Shown: piece after piece, positions 12,526-23,091 of the stretch
Layout: every line of letters starts with the position of its first letter
Numbering within the stretch: position 1 is the stretch's first letter
Source: Brachionus manjavacas
Taxonomy: Eukaryota > Rotifera > Eurotatoria > Ploima > Brachionidae
Direction: 5' to 3'
Assembly: GCA_019054805.1 (NCBI GenBank)
Contig: JAHQIY010000005.1
Location: forward strand, 3,145,501 to 3,209,500
Length of the DNA stretch: 64,000 nt
Position numbers and translations under genes: made by a program
The notes under the pieces: model-generated
Seen by the model: only the letters and a program-made list of their open reading frames with translations
Database searches by the model: none
What the model was told of the DNA's origin: nothing

Positions 12526-12660
12526 AATAATTTTGACTGGTCACATATTAGGTGACCAGTGAATATGTGACCAGTCAGAAAAAATATCTGGTCACCAAAT
12601 CGACATAAAGTCACTGGTCACATAATATGTGACCAGCTGGTCACATAACAGGCAAGACCC
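12526..12660. repeat. Right terminal inverted repeat, with one extra palindromic unit
   Basis: It is the reverse complement of the left arm, except that about 24 bp around 12625-12650 (an extra TGTGACCAG/CTGGTCACA palindrome) is present only here. Confidence 0.9.
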
Positions 12661-12668
12661 AAATTATG

Positions 12669-13295
12669 TACGATTAGGCAAAAATAAAATTTACTTTTTT
12701 TTCGAAACTAAAAATTATGTAAATTCCTGAAAGATCATAAACTTGTCAAAGAAAATTAAAATTCGTGAAAAATTATCAAAACTTGTGAAATATTATGATC
12801 GTCCAGAAAAACACTGTATGAAAGGCAATGACTGATAATTAACTAGAGATCAGGTTTTAAGCCATCAACAATATGTGTACTTTAAAAAAATTGTATTTAA
12901 ATTGAGATAAGTTAAAGAGACTATTTTTCATTTTTTTATATTTTATTTAATTTGATGCTCTATTTTCTATGTTTTTCTTTATTGTGATTGATGAGAGGAA
13001 ATATATTTCGTATTTTTCATGATTGGCATAGAATTTTAAATTTTAAATTTTAAATTTTTGAAAATCTGATTATAAAATTTTTTTCTCCAGAGCTTAGAAT
13101 TAATTGCATACGCCGATTTCCGGTTTCTGAGAATGACATTATTTGCTATGTTGGCTTAAAGAACATGCAAATTTTTATTTAGATATCAAAATTTGATATA
13201 TTTTTCTAAAATTGATCTAATCAGGTTTCAAAATTAAAATAAAATAAAATCTAGATAAACTAAAATTTAATAAAAATTTATTAACAATTAAAATT
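12669..13295. other. AT-rich spacer, 3' side of receptor gene
   Basis: No coding signal is seen. It holds the 3' flank of the minus-strand receptor. Confidence 0.4.
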
Positions 13296-14568
13296 TTAAA
13301 GTCGACGGAATGTTTTTCTTTTTGACTTGGACTTTAATGATAAACAGGAGGTTAGTGCCTTACTAAATTTTGATTTGTTAAAAGAGTACAGAAAAAAATT
13401 AAGAGAAAAATTCAAATAATAAATATATGATGCGAAACGCTCAAAAATTTCATTTAAACTAAAATTGTTATCTTTACTTTGATAAAATGCTTCAGTTGTA
13501 TTATTAAATGTGTTGAGAGAATCATTTAGAGTGGTATATGTAGTATTTGATGCGTAAACATCGATTTCTGGGTGTAAAAAATTGGCTATTTTAGTAAGTA
13601 CCATTGGCATGTGAAGTGCTAGAAATGTGGTTGAAACAATCATCAGTAACCGGGTTGTTTTTGTGTAAGATTTCTTACGTTTTCGTTTATCTGAATTTCT
13701 GAGAATCACAAAGGATGCTTTTCGTCTTACACTGTTAAATCTAGAAGCATCAGGCAAAACGCTATAATTCATTGTTGGGCTTCGGTCTATTTCACTTGTC
13801 ATTGTTACTTGATTGCGGTGCTCGCAATTCGAATTTGACGAAAAATCAATTCGGAATGTATTTCTGAAATTTGTTGATTCTCCTTTCTGGCATGGATTTC
13901 TAAAGCGCATCAGTTTAATGACTATAAAAATATTTGACAATGAAATAAGAAAAAAAGGAATTATCATCGATAAGAATATATCCGCAAAAGCCATATAATT
14001 CACCAAATCAAACCATTCTTCTTTCACTATGCAAAAAGTTTTATTTTTGTAGATCTCAAGATCAGATGTAACGAAAGAATAAGAATAAAGTGACATGCCA
14101 AAAATGCCGAGTAACACGACAGCCAATTTGTTCCGATTCGAATTACATATTTCGAATCTTTTTATTGGAAAATAGACGGCTATTAGGCGCTCTATGCTGA
14201 ACAGAGCGACATACCATGTTGAAAGGAAACTAAAAACATAACCAAAAAACACGTTCAGCTTACATATTATTTGAAATTTGTCAAACAAGTTGATGCCGAT
14301 CCGACTCAAATACACAACTAACAATGAAGCTAAAAACCCATTGTCCGCAAATGCTAATGCTGCTAGAATTATATTTACCTGCTCAAACCTTTAGAAAAAA
14401 AGGATTTAATTTTCCAATATTTCTCCATAAATTGAGAAAATTTTTTAGAAAAAAATACCTGAACTTGCTGAATGTAAAAACTAAAATAGATACGGTGTTT
14501 CCGAAAAATCCAACAATTACAATAAAAAATATGTAATAAGGCTCTATAAGATGAATTATGGCAAGCAT
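13296..14568 (-). CDS. Rhodopsin-class G-protein-coupled receptor (two exons)
   Basis: Exons 14568-14459 and 14388-13296 (70 bp intron) give about 400 residues. An in-frame stop lies just before the ATG, which supports this start. TM1 with the G-N motif (GFFGNTVSILVF) is in exon 1. Exon 2 carries TM2 (LAALAFADNGF, with the conserved Asp), TM3 ending ERLIAVYFP in place of DRY, a Cys in TM3 and a Cys in the second extracellular loop for the usual disulphide, a long basic third cytoplasmic loop, TM6 (STTFLALHMP) and TM7 (YLNFSLNFFLYSF, an NPxxY variant). The layout resembles invertebrate neuropeptide receptors of the FMRFamide-receptor type. The ligand is unknown. The paralogue at 30154-32027 shares intron 1 at the same site and phase. 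Confidence 0.9.
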
Positions 14569-16872
14569 AAGTCAAACCAATTTTGTCTAAAAGGTGAATA
14601 AATTTTAGAAAATTGATTTTTAAAAATTAAATCGAGAAATGAATATTTGGTATAATGGATATACCGTAAATTAGTAATCACTTCATATGATAAACATCAA
14701 TTTTTTTTCTAATTTTACAAAATTCAAATCTTCTCACAATATTAAATTATTTTTCGATTGACTAAAAGCATATATTGGCATTAAATTAAGAAAATCTTTT
14801 TAGGCACATCATTTTTTTCTTTTTCTTATTAACGATTAATTAAATAATTTTTAAAATTTAATGATTATGTTTAAGATTAGGATTTTTACCAAAAGTACTT
14901 AAATAGCTCAAGCATTCTTAATTAAATAAAATCAGCATACCATTTAATTTAGTTATGTAGTAAAGAAAATTCTAAAATCTCTTAATAAAATTTTGCTTGG
15001 TGATTTATACATATTTGTACCAATTTTTTATCTTTTAAAGTTTTTAAATTTTTTTATTCAAATTTATTAACATAAACCAACAATTTGGTAAAAATGTTTT
15101 TTAACCATTGAATATTAAAAACAGACCAGATCGGATAGCAACTAAAACCGGACAGTTGCTCAGTTTTTAAGTTCGAATTTAAATCATCGAGGTTTAAATA
15201 AAAAATTTCAAATTTTTACTTTTATTAATTTTTGAATTTGGTCAAATGAACCTGATTGCTAAAAAAAAGTAAAAATTGTTGGATTAAGCTATCAGTATTT
15301 AATCATTTTAATCTATTTTGATAATAATTAAATTTTATAAAATCAATCAATTTACAATATTTGAATAAATTTTAGCTTAATTTTTTTAAATTAGAAAAAA
15401 TTAGAAATTTTGACATAATTTGGCTAAGCCTAAAACAATGATCTAAAAATTAAAAATTTTTGGTATATTGAAACAATATTTAAACTATTTTCTTACAAAT
15501 AGAAAAAAAAATTATTTAAGATGATATTTTATCTTGAAAATTTGATTACAAATTGTTATTAAATTTAATTATTTATCAAGAGTAGTATTAAAAAACTAAT
15601 TAAGATCACAAGAATAGTTCGCGTAGGTCGCTTAATTGATTTTTTTTAAATAAGCTTAGTGAGTAAAAATAGAATCTATTAGCAAAAAATTCTTTTTAAA
15701 TTACTTAATTAATCGAATGAATGGTTTTCATTAACATTATGTTTTATTAAATTTTTTACCTATTAAAAATGAAGCATTTTAATCATTAAAAAAGAATTTT
15801 TGTAAAAAAAAAATTAAATTAAAAAAATTCTTCTTCATTAACTAATTAATATACCTTAATCGTTTTAAGTGTGTCAAAATAGCCAAAGACTTAATAAAGG
15901 CATTCTACATCACTTAAGTCATGTTAATATTAGTAATCTTGAACAACTCTATCTGATGTGCTCGTTAGACGCTTTTGAGCATCTATCAAGCTTCCCGTTA
16001 ATTTAACTGCTCAAACAAAAACAGATATAAAGGCCACTATATAACATTTTAAACCTACTCATTCCTTTATTATCCTAATTATTTGGCATGATCAAACGGT
16101 AATAAAAAGTTATTTAAATTTTAAGTTTGTCATGTTTAAATTATATTCATTATAAATAAATAAAAAATCTTAGTATAACGAAAATGATTTAGGACACTTG
16201 ATACGAAATCTAGATTTTTTGCATAAACAAAATAAAAATTTAGCAATGTAAAAGATTATTTTTAGGATCAGAAATATTCAATAAATTAATTAAAAGAAGT
16301 AAATTTTATTGATAATTTTTTTTTAATTTTAATATTATTAAATCAGTTTAAAATATTTTATAATTAATTATTTTGGGCAAACTCTGGAAAAATTAAGAAC
16401 TATTTTAACTTACTAGCTTTTTTATTCAACCTGTTTTACAGCATATTTATGAACTTAATTTATTTATTTATTCATTATTTCTAATTGAAAAGTTAATTAA
16501 AAAAACGAAATTTTTTATTTCCGGTAGGCATGATTATTTTTTAAACTAAAAATTTTGTTTAAGTTGAACTAGAGAACCAATTTGCTCCAGGAAATATATT
16601 TCTTTCATTATTTTGTAAAAATACAGACAAATTGTTTTGGGTCTTATTTTCATTCTAATTGAAAAGAATAATAATTAAATTTAACAGTTTATAATAATTC
16701 ATCAACTAAAAAGGCCCGGAACAAAATTAAAATAAAATATTATAAATCAATCAAAATTAAAAAAAAAATCCGAAATAAATCTCAGGAATAAATTTAAAGT
16801 TGATTACAAATTTTTTGGATAGTCTATTTAATTTTTTGTAGGTTATATTTGAAAATAATAAAATAAAATTTG

Positions 16873-16915
16873 ACAGACGGATTTCGATTAAATCATTTAA
16901 TCGAAATCTGTCTGT
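16873..16915. repeat. 43 nt near-perfect palindrome
   Basis: Two 21 nt arms beginning ACAGACGGATTTCGATTAAA are separated by a single base and differ at one position. It could fold as a cruciform or RNA hairpin. No element boundary is evident. Confidence 0.85.
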
Positions 16916-17053
16916 TGTATTTAAGTTGAAAGTGCAGATTAACAATTATTCTCTTTCTGGTTTAAGCTGATGAAAAATTAATCTTTAAGTATGCTATTGA
17001 TTTTTTTGAGCTTTTTAAGATTTGATTCAAGTGGGTGCCTTTAAAAATTCTAA

Positions 17054-17084
17054 TATAGAAATGATTTTTCCAGATCATTTCTAT
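17054..17084. repeat. Short hairpin
   Basis: Arms of 11 bp (ATAGAAATGAT and ATCATTTCTAT) lie around a 9 nt loop. Such hairpins arise easily in AT-rich DNA. Confidence 0.7.
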
Positions 17085-18495
17085 TTAAGTATTATAGTCT
17101 GAAGATTTTTCGGATATCTTAGTACATTACCATTATCTTATCTTATAAACAAGTACTAAAATTACATACTAACATTGTATTTAATTAATTTTGGAAAATA
17201 TCTGATTAAAATATTTTAAGTAAACTGTATATTCAATTAAAATATTTAAAGAGAAAATGATAATTGTCTTTTACATTTTTGGCACATGATTATTCTAATT
17301 TCTTGGAATTTTTTTTGAAAATTCGGTAAATTTCGAGACTAGTTAACAATATTATTTTACAAATGAGTCAATTATATAAATTAACAGAAATTTGGACAAA
17401 ATAATGAGTTGCTCAACAAATTCAGAATAAAATAAAAATTTCTAGCCAAACTTTGAGTTCTTCTTTCAGATTTTTTAGTGGAATCTTCTTCAATTTATAC
17501 TTGAATTCATACTTTGAAGCAAAAAATTTATAGAATAAGTGTTGAACAAACTTATAAATTAAGTTATTAAAGAATTTTGAAGAATGTGTCGACTAAATTG
17601 GTAATATAAAACATCATTTAAAAACATCGTTTCAACACCCTAAAAATTGCTTCAGCACATATTCAAAAAAATAAAAAACTTACTAAATAATAACTTAATT
17701 ATTATTTTTTTATGAAGAATAAAATTTTCAATACATTTTTTAAATGCTTGAAAAATTTTTTTTTCCAAATTATTTTTTCTCAAATAAAAAAATGTTTGAA
17801 TTTTGAATTATTATTTTATTAAATAAAATAATTAAGATTTGGCTTTTGAAAAATTTAATGAAAATATCTTCAAATATTCTAGAAAATAATGAACTTTTAA
17901 TTCCAGGTTCCACTTTTAAAATTTTAGAAGCGATATACAATAATAAATTTATACTTTTGAATACTTTTTCTACGTAATTTGAACGTTCTGAGCATCTTTT
18001 TATTAAAAATCAATGCCAAACTCATTTTTTGTAAAAATGAAGCAATTTAAAATTTCTAAAAATTATTTCTATTTTTAAAAAATTAAAAAATATTTTTTTT
18101 CGAAATTTAATCAACACAGTATAAAAATGTATTTAATTTAAATTAAATACATTCATTCTAATATTATAAACCTGGTTTCAGTATTCGCTATCAAAAGTAA
18201 GAATATCCGCAGCCATAAATTATTTAAGTCGAAAATTTTTTTCTTTTTCATCGATTTAAACCGAAAATGACTAAATGCTTATAAGTATATTAGTATATAA
18301 TACTGTTATTTTTCCATTATCTAGATAATCATAATCAACAAAAAAATTTTCATTAATCTTCTAAGACTTTTTAATAAAAATTCTTTATTCAAGGTTATTA
18401 ATCTGAATTTTATTATTTTTTCGAAATTAAAATCATTAGATGACAGATTAAGAAATAAAGATTGTTAAATGTTTTTCATAGCTAATTGAAATTGT

Positions 18496-18953
18496 TTAAT
18501 TAATGTCTTTAAGAATTTCAAAATGACATTCCGCTGCTGAAAGCATTGGAAAACAATTGGTTCGTTGATTCAATATAATTTTTAAAGCATTTTTTTTATT
18601 AAAATAAATCTGAATATATCGTATTCTCTCGTTCAATATTGGAGTTTCTAAATCCAAAATATCATCTCGCCTGTTTGACAATATCTTAGCTTAATGAACA
18701 TGCTTCAAAATCATATTTCCCATATCTACATTTAAATCAGTTTTTTTTTAAATTTTATTAAAAAAAACTTAACGAATATTTTTCTTTTAATATTTAGTCG
18801 TAAAAAAATAAAAATAATTTTTATGAATTATAACATCGGTTAGGAATGAAAAAAGCAAAAAAATAATATGATCACTTATTTTTGCGATTTAAAATTTAAA
18901 AAAAAATAAATTTGATTTGTACCTGGATTAATTTCAGTAATACATGACATCAT
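18496..18953 (-). other. Possible exons of an unrecognised minus-strand gene or relic
   Basis: On minus, a segment after the acceptor at about 18954 reads ATG-ATG-TCA-TGT.. and ends at a GTACAA donor near 18922. A second, from about 18707, continues as DMGNMILKHVH. The same frame resumes after a TAA as ILSNRRDDILDLETPILNER and runs to 18496. The later part has balanced, protein-like composition, unlike the surrounding AT-rich translations. No family is recognised. The intervening stop suggests either a pseudogene or an exon model I have not resolved. Confidence 0.25.
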
Positions 18954-20719
18954 CTGGAAAATTTTTTTCTAAATAAAAAGAATCACTAAATGTTGGGTAT
19001 ATGAAGTTTTTTTTAATCTATAAATTTATTGACAAAAATAAAAATTTATTCTTACAAAAAGAAGCTTTGCGAAAATTTTGTTTAAAAATATTCTTTAAAA
19101 TGTAATCAAAATTTTTCTAAATTAATTTAATAATAAGCTACGGCAAGCAAGCTTGCGGAGGCGGTCAACTTGGAGATTTTTATAAAAATAAAGACTATTG
19201 ATTTGTATTTTTGATTTTATAAAATTTTAAAAAACCTAATTTGACTTGAATTAAATTTAATTAGAAAAAATCAATTTGAATTTTTTTTATAATTTAACAG
19301 TCAATGATGCTTTTTGTCTCAAAATATATAATATACTACTTGCCTAAATTTAATTAGCTTCCATAATTTTACACTTGACTTCACTATTATTAACATAAAT
19401 TGATACATTTTTTATAGGACCTAGAATTTAAATGGGTAACTTATAAAAAAAATTTCTTAAACTTATTTTTATTATTTTTGACTGATTTTTTAATAAAAAT
19501 TGTGCACCCCTCCCGACTAAAATTGAGATAAGATAAGCGAAGCTTAATGAAAATTAATTAAAATAACGTAAAATAATGTAGTTTTACCAATTAAGAATTT
19601 TTTATGAAATCGGAGTAAATGATAAAATAATATTTCGTAAAATTAGTGTTGTTTTTAATCAAAATTTTTAGTTTCAGTTTTTGCAATATACGAAGATATT
19701 ACTTATTTTTTAATGAATTATTAGCAATTTAGATATCTTAAATTTAATAAAAATAAGCAAAGCGTTAATAGAATTTTTTGATAAGTTGTTGAGTTATTAA
19801 TTTGATTTCTTTTTCAAATTTAAAAAACATTTCCTTGAATTATGTAAATTTATCACAACTTGGAAACATTAATGTTATCTATAACAAGATATCAACTAAA
19901 TGATGGCAACAATGGTCAGCATAACTAAATTTATCAGATTTGAAAGATCTTGGTGCAATTTGGATAAATTAGAATAAAAACACAATTTGAAATGATTAAG
20001 TGTTTATTAGAATAAAAAAATCTTTTTTACATATTAATTTTTTAACGATTTTCTATTACAAAATTGAAATTGTGATTTAAATTGGAATAACGAGAATTGT
20101 CCGCCAAAAATATCTTAGTTAATTAGAATGAGAAGTTTTAAAATGGTGTTCAAAATTTAAAACTGAAATTAGAATAATGGAATAAATTGAGCGAAAATCA
20201 ACAAAGAATTCAGAATAAATCATATGAAGCATATAATAATTGGAAAGTTTTTAGAGCATTTTAGATAAACAAATAAAATTCAGAATTGGGTTTAATCAAT
20301 CAGTCTTTACTTCAGCTTTTGAAACTAATAATATAATTAAAATGATATTAATTGAAAAATAATCAATTATTACTAATTAACTACATGGTCAATGCGTTTT
20401 AATAAATGAAAATAATCCCACAAATTTGGTTTCGTAAATTCAATAAATTGATATTTATCAGGTTAAATCAATATTTCTGTATTATGAATTCAAAATTTAA
20501 CAAATCCCTGGTAAATTTTAAATTTTTAAATATAAAATGTATATTGTGCATTAGTATAATTTTAAACACATTTTAATTTAAAGTTTTTAAAAAATTTTAT
20601 TTCTTAAGCCATACCAAAGACATTCGACTCAACAGACCCAAAGAAAAATCAAAAAAAAAAAAATATAAAATTTAAATTTCTTTAATACAGCAAAAAAAAT
20701 ATTCTATAATTACTAAATG
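18954..20719. other. AT-rich intergenic region
   Basis: No gene is seen. A compact GC-rich patch at about 19139-19175 (GGCAAGCAAGCTTGCGGAGG) stands out. The rest is low-complexity A/T. It also contains the 3' flank of the BuGZ gene. Confidence 0.4.
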
Positions 20720-21700
20720 TTAGTATTTATTACCGTTTTGACTTTGAGATTTGTATTTTGGAAGCGATGCACGGTACTCCTCGAGCGATATGTCGTATTC
20801 GGGATGAACCAGGATGCTTCCAGGAGGCAATTTTTCAATTTTGGGAGGCTCGACCACGTGCGGAATCTTTGGAGGTGGAGGTGGTGGTGGAATTTGCATC
20901 AGGGGCGGTGGTACAACTGGTGGAAAAATGGGAGACTGAATGTTAGGAGGAATTGACGATTGAAGGGGAACTTTTTGTGCTTGTGTGGCCATTAATGGCT
21001 GTGGATTAAGTGACATCAACGGCGGCGGTTTTTGTCCTTGTTGTGGTTTTTGCATTATCACAGGTTGCGGGTTCGATTGCGGAGTATTAGACTGAGGCTG
21101 AGCTGATTGTGATGGATTTGGAATGTTCGGTCTATTTTGCACATTTTGCATGCCTGGCATAGGAAACATCATCATTGGATTCATCCCCATCATTCCCATC
21201 ATCGGCGGAGGGTAGCCGGGAATCATCATGTGAGGCGGATAACCCATCATCATTGGCGAGGGAATGGGTGGCTGGATAGGTGCTGGTCCTAGTCCTGGTC
21301 CTGGTGCCACTTTAGGAGGAGGGGGAGGTGGTGGTGGCGGCGGAGGCGGCTGCGAGTCCTCTGAATCCGAATCTAAATACTCATCTTTACCCTGGCCACT
21401 TTGTTGCGCTTTTTGCTTTTCATGTTCAATTAAATCCTCTTCGGGAATGTTCTCCATTCCACATATTTCCAAAGTTATGTCGTCTCTGCCTTTAATCGCA
21501 TTCGGTACTCGATCTATACTCTCTTTATGCACTTGCATACAGTGTATTTGTAGACCAGGACCGGTATACAACTTTTTATGGCAAATGTGGCATTTGAAAT
21601 GCTTAGCTTTCTGATGCTGAAGAAGAATTTTTTCATCTTCAAACTCTCGATTGCAATACCAGCACCAAGGTTTACTTGTCTTCTTCTTCTTACGACCCAT
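20720..21700 (-). CDS. ZNF207: BuGZ / ZNF207-like zinc-finger protein
   Basis: A single-exon gene of 326 residues. The N-terminus holds two C2H2 fingers (C13, C16, H29, H34 and C37, C40, H53, H58) in the characteristic KPWCWYCNREFEDEKIL context. An acidic DSDSEDS stretch and a 12-proline run follow, then a long Pro/Met/Gln-rich low-complexity region. Near the C-terminus (residues 286-318) is the GLEBS motif, with ISLEEYRASLPKYK carrying the paired glutamates E307/E308 that bind Bub3. BuGZ stabilises Bub3 for kinetochore checkpoint signalling, binds microtubules, phase-separates through its Pro-rich region and takes part in splicing. Those roles are known for vertebrate BuGZ and inferred here. 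It is shorter than human ZNF207, and the start is the conserved MGRKKKK. Confidence 0.95.
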   Translation of the reverse strand: MGRKKKKTSKPWCWYCNREFEDEKILLQHQKAKHFKCHICHKKLYTGPGLQIHCMQVHKESIDRVPNAIKGRDDITLEICGMENIPEEDLIEHEKQKAQQSGQGKDEYLDSDSEDSQPPPPPPPPPPPPKVAPGPGLGPAPIQPPIPSPMMMGYPPHMMIPGYPPPMMGMMGMNPMMMFPMPGMQNVQNRPNIPNPSQSAQPQSNTPQSNPQPVIMQKPQQGQKPPPLMSLNPQPLMATQAQKVPLQSSIPPNIQSPIFPPVVPPPLMQIPPPPPPPKIPHVVEPPKIEKLPPGSILVHPEYDISLEEYRASLPKYKSQSQNGNKY

Positions 21701-21931
21701 TTTATTTGAAAATTATAAAATCATTTTTAATTAGAAAATTTATTAAAATTGCTTTTTATTTGAAATTTATTAAAGTTAAATTTGAAATTTGGCTTGAAAT
21801 AATGCATGTTCATGAGCAGAGAATTATTTCGATTGAGAGAGATCATTCTCTAGGCGACTAAGACCCCTAATTTTGAATTTTTTTATTTCAATTTTGGAAA
21901 ATATTAATGAACATAGCGTTATTTGAATAGA
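21701..21931. promoter_or_regulatory. Likely bidirectional promoter between ZNF207 and RS-protein genes
   Basis: Only about 230 bp separates the two divergent ATGs, so their core promoters must share this AT-rich space or overlap. No clear TATA box or initiator is assigned. The 61-codon plus-strand frame at 21676-21861 overlaps the ZNF207 start and is discounted. Confidence 0.55.
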
Positions 21932-23056
21932 ATGCCAAAAAAAAAGTCCAAAAAAAGCACCCGCAGTCGAAGTTTAGAAGTGAAAAAGCGTAGATCTCGG
22001 TCGCGCACGAGATCTAGATCAAGATCGAACAGTTACATTAGAAAGGTCCGTAAATCCAAAAGTCCCAAAAAAAGCAAAGACAAAATATTCAGAAGTGGTA
22101 ATGAAAGAAAACTGTTCAAAAACTCACGCTCACCTGATGCATCAAAAAGCAGAAAACGAAAGAAAAAGAGCAGAAGTCGAAGCTGGACCAGAGACAGAAA
22201 CGAAATTATTAAGGAAGAAACTTCGAAAAAATACCGGAAAAGTCCAAGCCTGAGAGCTTATAAGAGCAGGTCTCGAAGCCGCAGCAGATCATATCAAATA
22301 GAGGCATTGCACCAGAAAAATGTAATCAGACAAAAACGCTACTCAAAATCTCGGTCTTATTCAAGTCGATCACGCACCAGGTCTAGATCAAGACCCTATT
22401 CCTCTACGGATCCAAAGCAACAAAAATGGGAAGGGCAAAATGACGAAAATTATCCAATTCCGACAGTTAGCTCCAATCTTTCGCAAATTCCAATTGACAA
22501 TCATATGAATCAGTATCAAAATAACCAATATCGAATTCCTTATTCGCGCTACAATAAAACTAGTTACATGCAGCCGAATTATCAATATCAATATATTCAA
22601 AGACAATATTTGATAAATAGGCAGCGATCATTTCAAAATTTGAACCAATTTGGCCAATTCTACTCCTACATGAATCAACCTCAAATACAAACAATAAATT
22701 TTTGCTCTCAAAATGAGACAATACAGACAGAAGAGAACCGTGAAGATACAATCAAAGAAGAGACTGAAGAAGAAAACTTCGAATCATCGAATGAAAGTGA
22801 AATTAGTAGCGAATGTGATTTAAATGAAAATGATTTAAAACTAACCAAGTCAGAACCCAATTCATTTGATGATTTGTTTCCCGTTAATTTTTGTCAAGTC
22901 TTTAATTTAATCACTGAAAAAAACCTAAACGAAAATGTGAAACAACTAGATGGAAGTCAAAAAGAAGATATTTTGTTCAAATATTTGTTCAAAAAAACTT
23001 TACAACAGGATTTAAAAAAATTCGATCTAGTCTACAGTAGTAGTGATTTCAATTGA
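21932..23056 (+). CDS. RS-rich nuclear protein, single exon
   Basis: The product has 374 residues, starting MPKKKSKKSTRSRS. The frame is open a few codons upstream, but 21932 is the first ATG. The first ~150 residues are rich in RS dipeptides and basic SPKK stretches, as in splicing-related RS domains. The middle (about 180-265) is Gln/Asn/Tyr-rich and prion-like (NQYQNNQYR, PNYQYQYIQRQY). An acidic Glu/Ser-rich segment follows, then a better-ordered C-terminal ~70 residues (FDDLFPVNFCQVFNLITE..DILFKYLFKKTLQQDL) predicted helical. There is no RRM. I do not recognise an orthologue. Nuclear-speckle or pre-mRNA-processing function is inference from composition and from the divergent pairing with BuGZ. 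Confidence 0.8.
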   Translation: MPKKKSKKSTRSRSLEVKKRRSRSRTRSRSRSNSYIRKVRKSKSPKKSKDKIFRSGNERKLFKNSRSPDASKSRKRKKKSRSRSWTRDRNEIIKEETSKKYRKSPSLRAYKSRSRSRSRSYQIEALHQKNVIRQKRYSKSRSYSSRSRTRSRSRPYSSTDPKQQKWEGQNDENYPIPTVSSNLSQIPIDNHMNQYQNNQYRIPYSRYNKTSYMQPNYQYQYIQRQYLINRQRSFQNLNQFGQFYSYMNQPQIQTINFCSQNETIQTEENREDTIKEETEEENFESSNESEISSECDLNENDLKLTKSEPNSFDDLFPVNFCQVFNLITEKNLNENVKQLDGSQKEDILFKYLFKKTLQQDLKKFDLVYSSSDFN

Positions 23057-23085
23057 ATATGACATTGGTGTAAAAAAAATTTACT

Positions 23086-23091
23086 AATAAA
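23086..23091 (+). terminator. Poly(A) signal AATAAA of the RS-protein gene
   Basis: AATAAA lies 30 nt after the stop, followed by a T-rich stretch. The motif is common in AT-rich DNA, so support comes mainly from position. Confidence 0.5.

Larger units (their letters stand above)
11887..12660. mobile_element. DNA transposon with long terminal inverted repeats and 8 bp TSD
   Basis: The element starts GGGTCTTGCC and ends GGCAAGACCC. Directly outside each end is the 8 bp duplication AAATTATG (11879-11886 and 12661-12668). The inverted repeats run about 110 bp on the left and about 135 bp on the right. Eight-bp duplications occur in Mutator-like, hAT, P and Merlin elements. The long inverted repeats and GGG ends favour a Mutator-like element, but no transposase is encoded, so the superfamily is open. 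The small zinc-finger reading frame lies inside. The clean TSD and near-perfect arms suggest recent insertion. Confidence 0.88.
14569..18480. other. AT-rich intergenic region
   Basis: No gene is recognised. Two hairpins near 16.9 and 17.07 kb are listed separately. The small minus frame at 16757-16945 overlaps the first hairpin and is not protein-like. Confidence 0.4.

Noticed and set aside
16757-16945. 62-codon minus frame
   Set aside because: It overlaps a palindrome and has AT-driven composition.
21264-21614. Plus-strand frame with a poly-Gly run
   Set aside because: It is the complement of the poly-Pro coding stretch of ZNF207.
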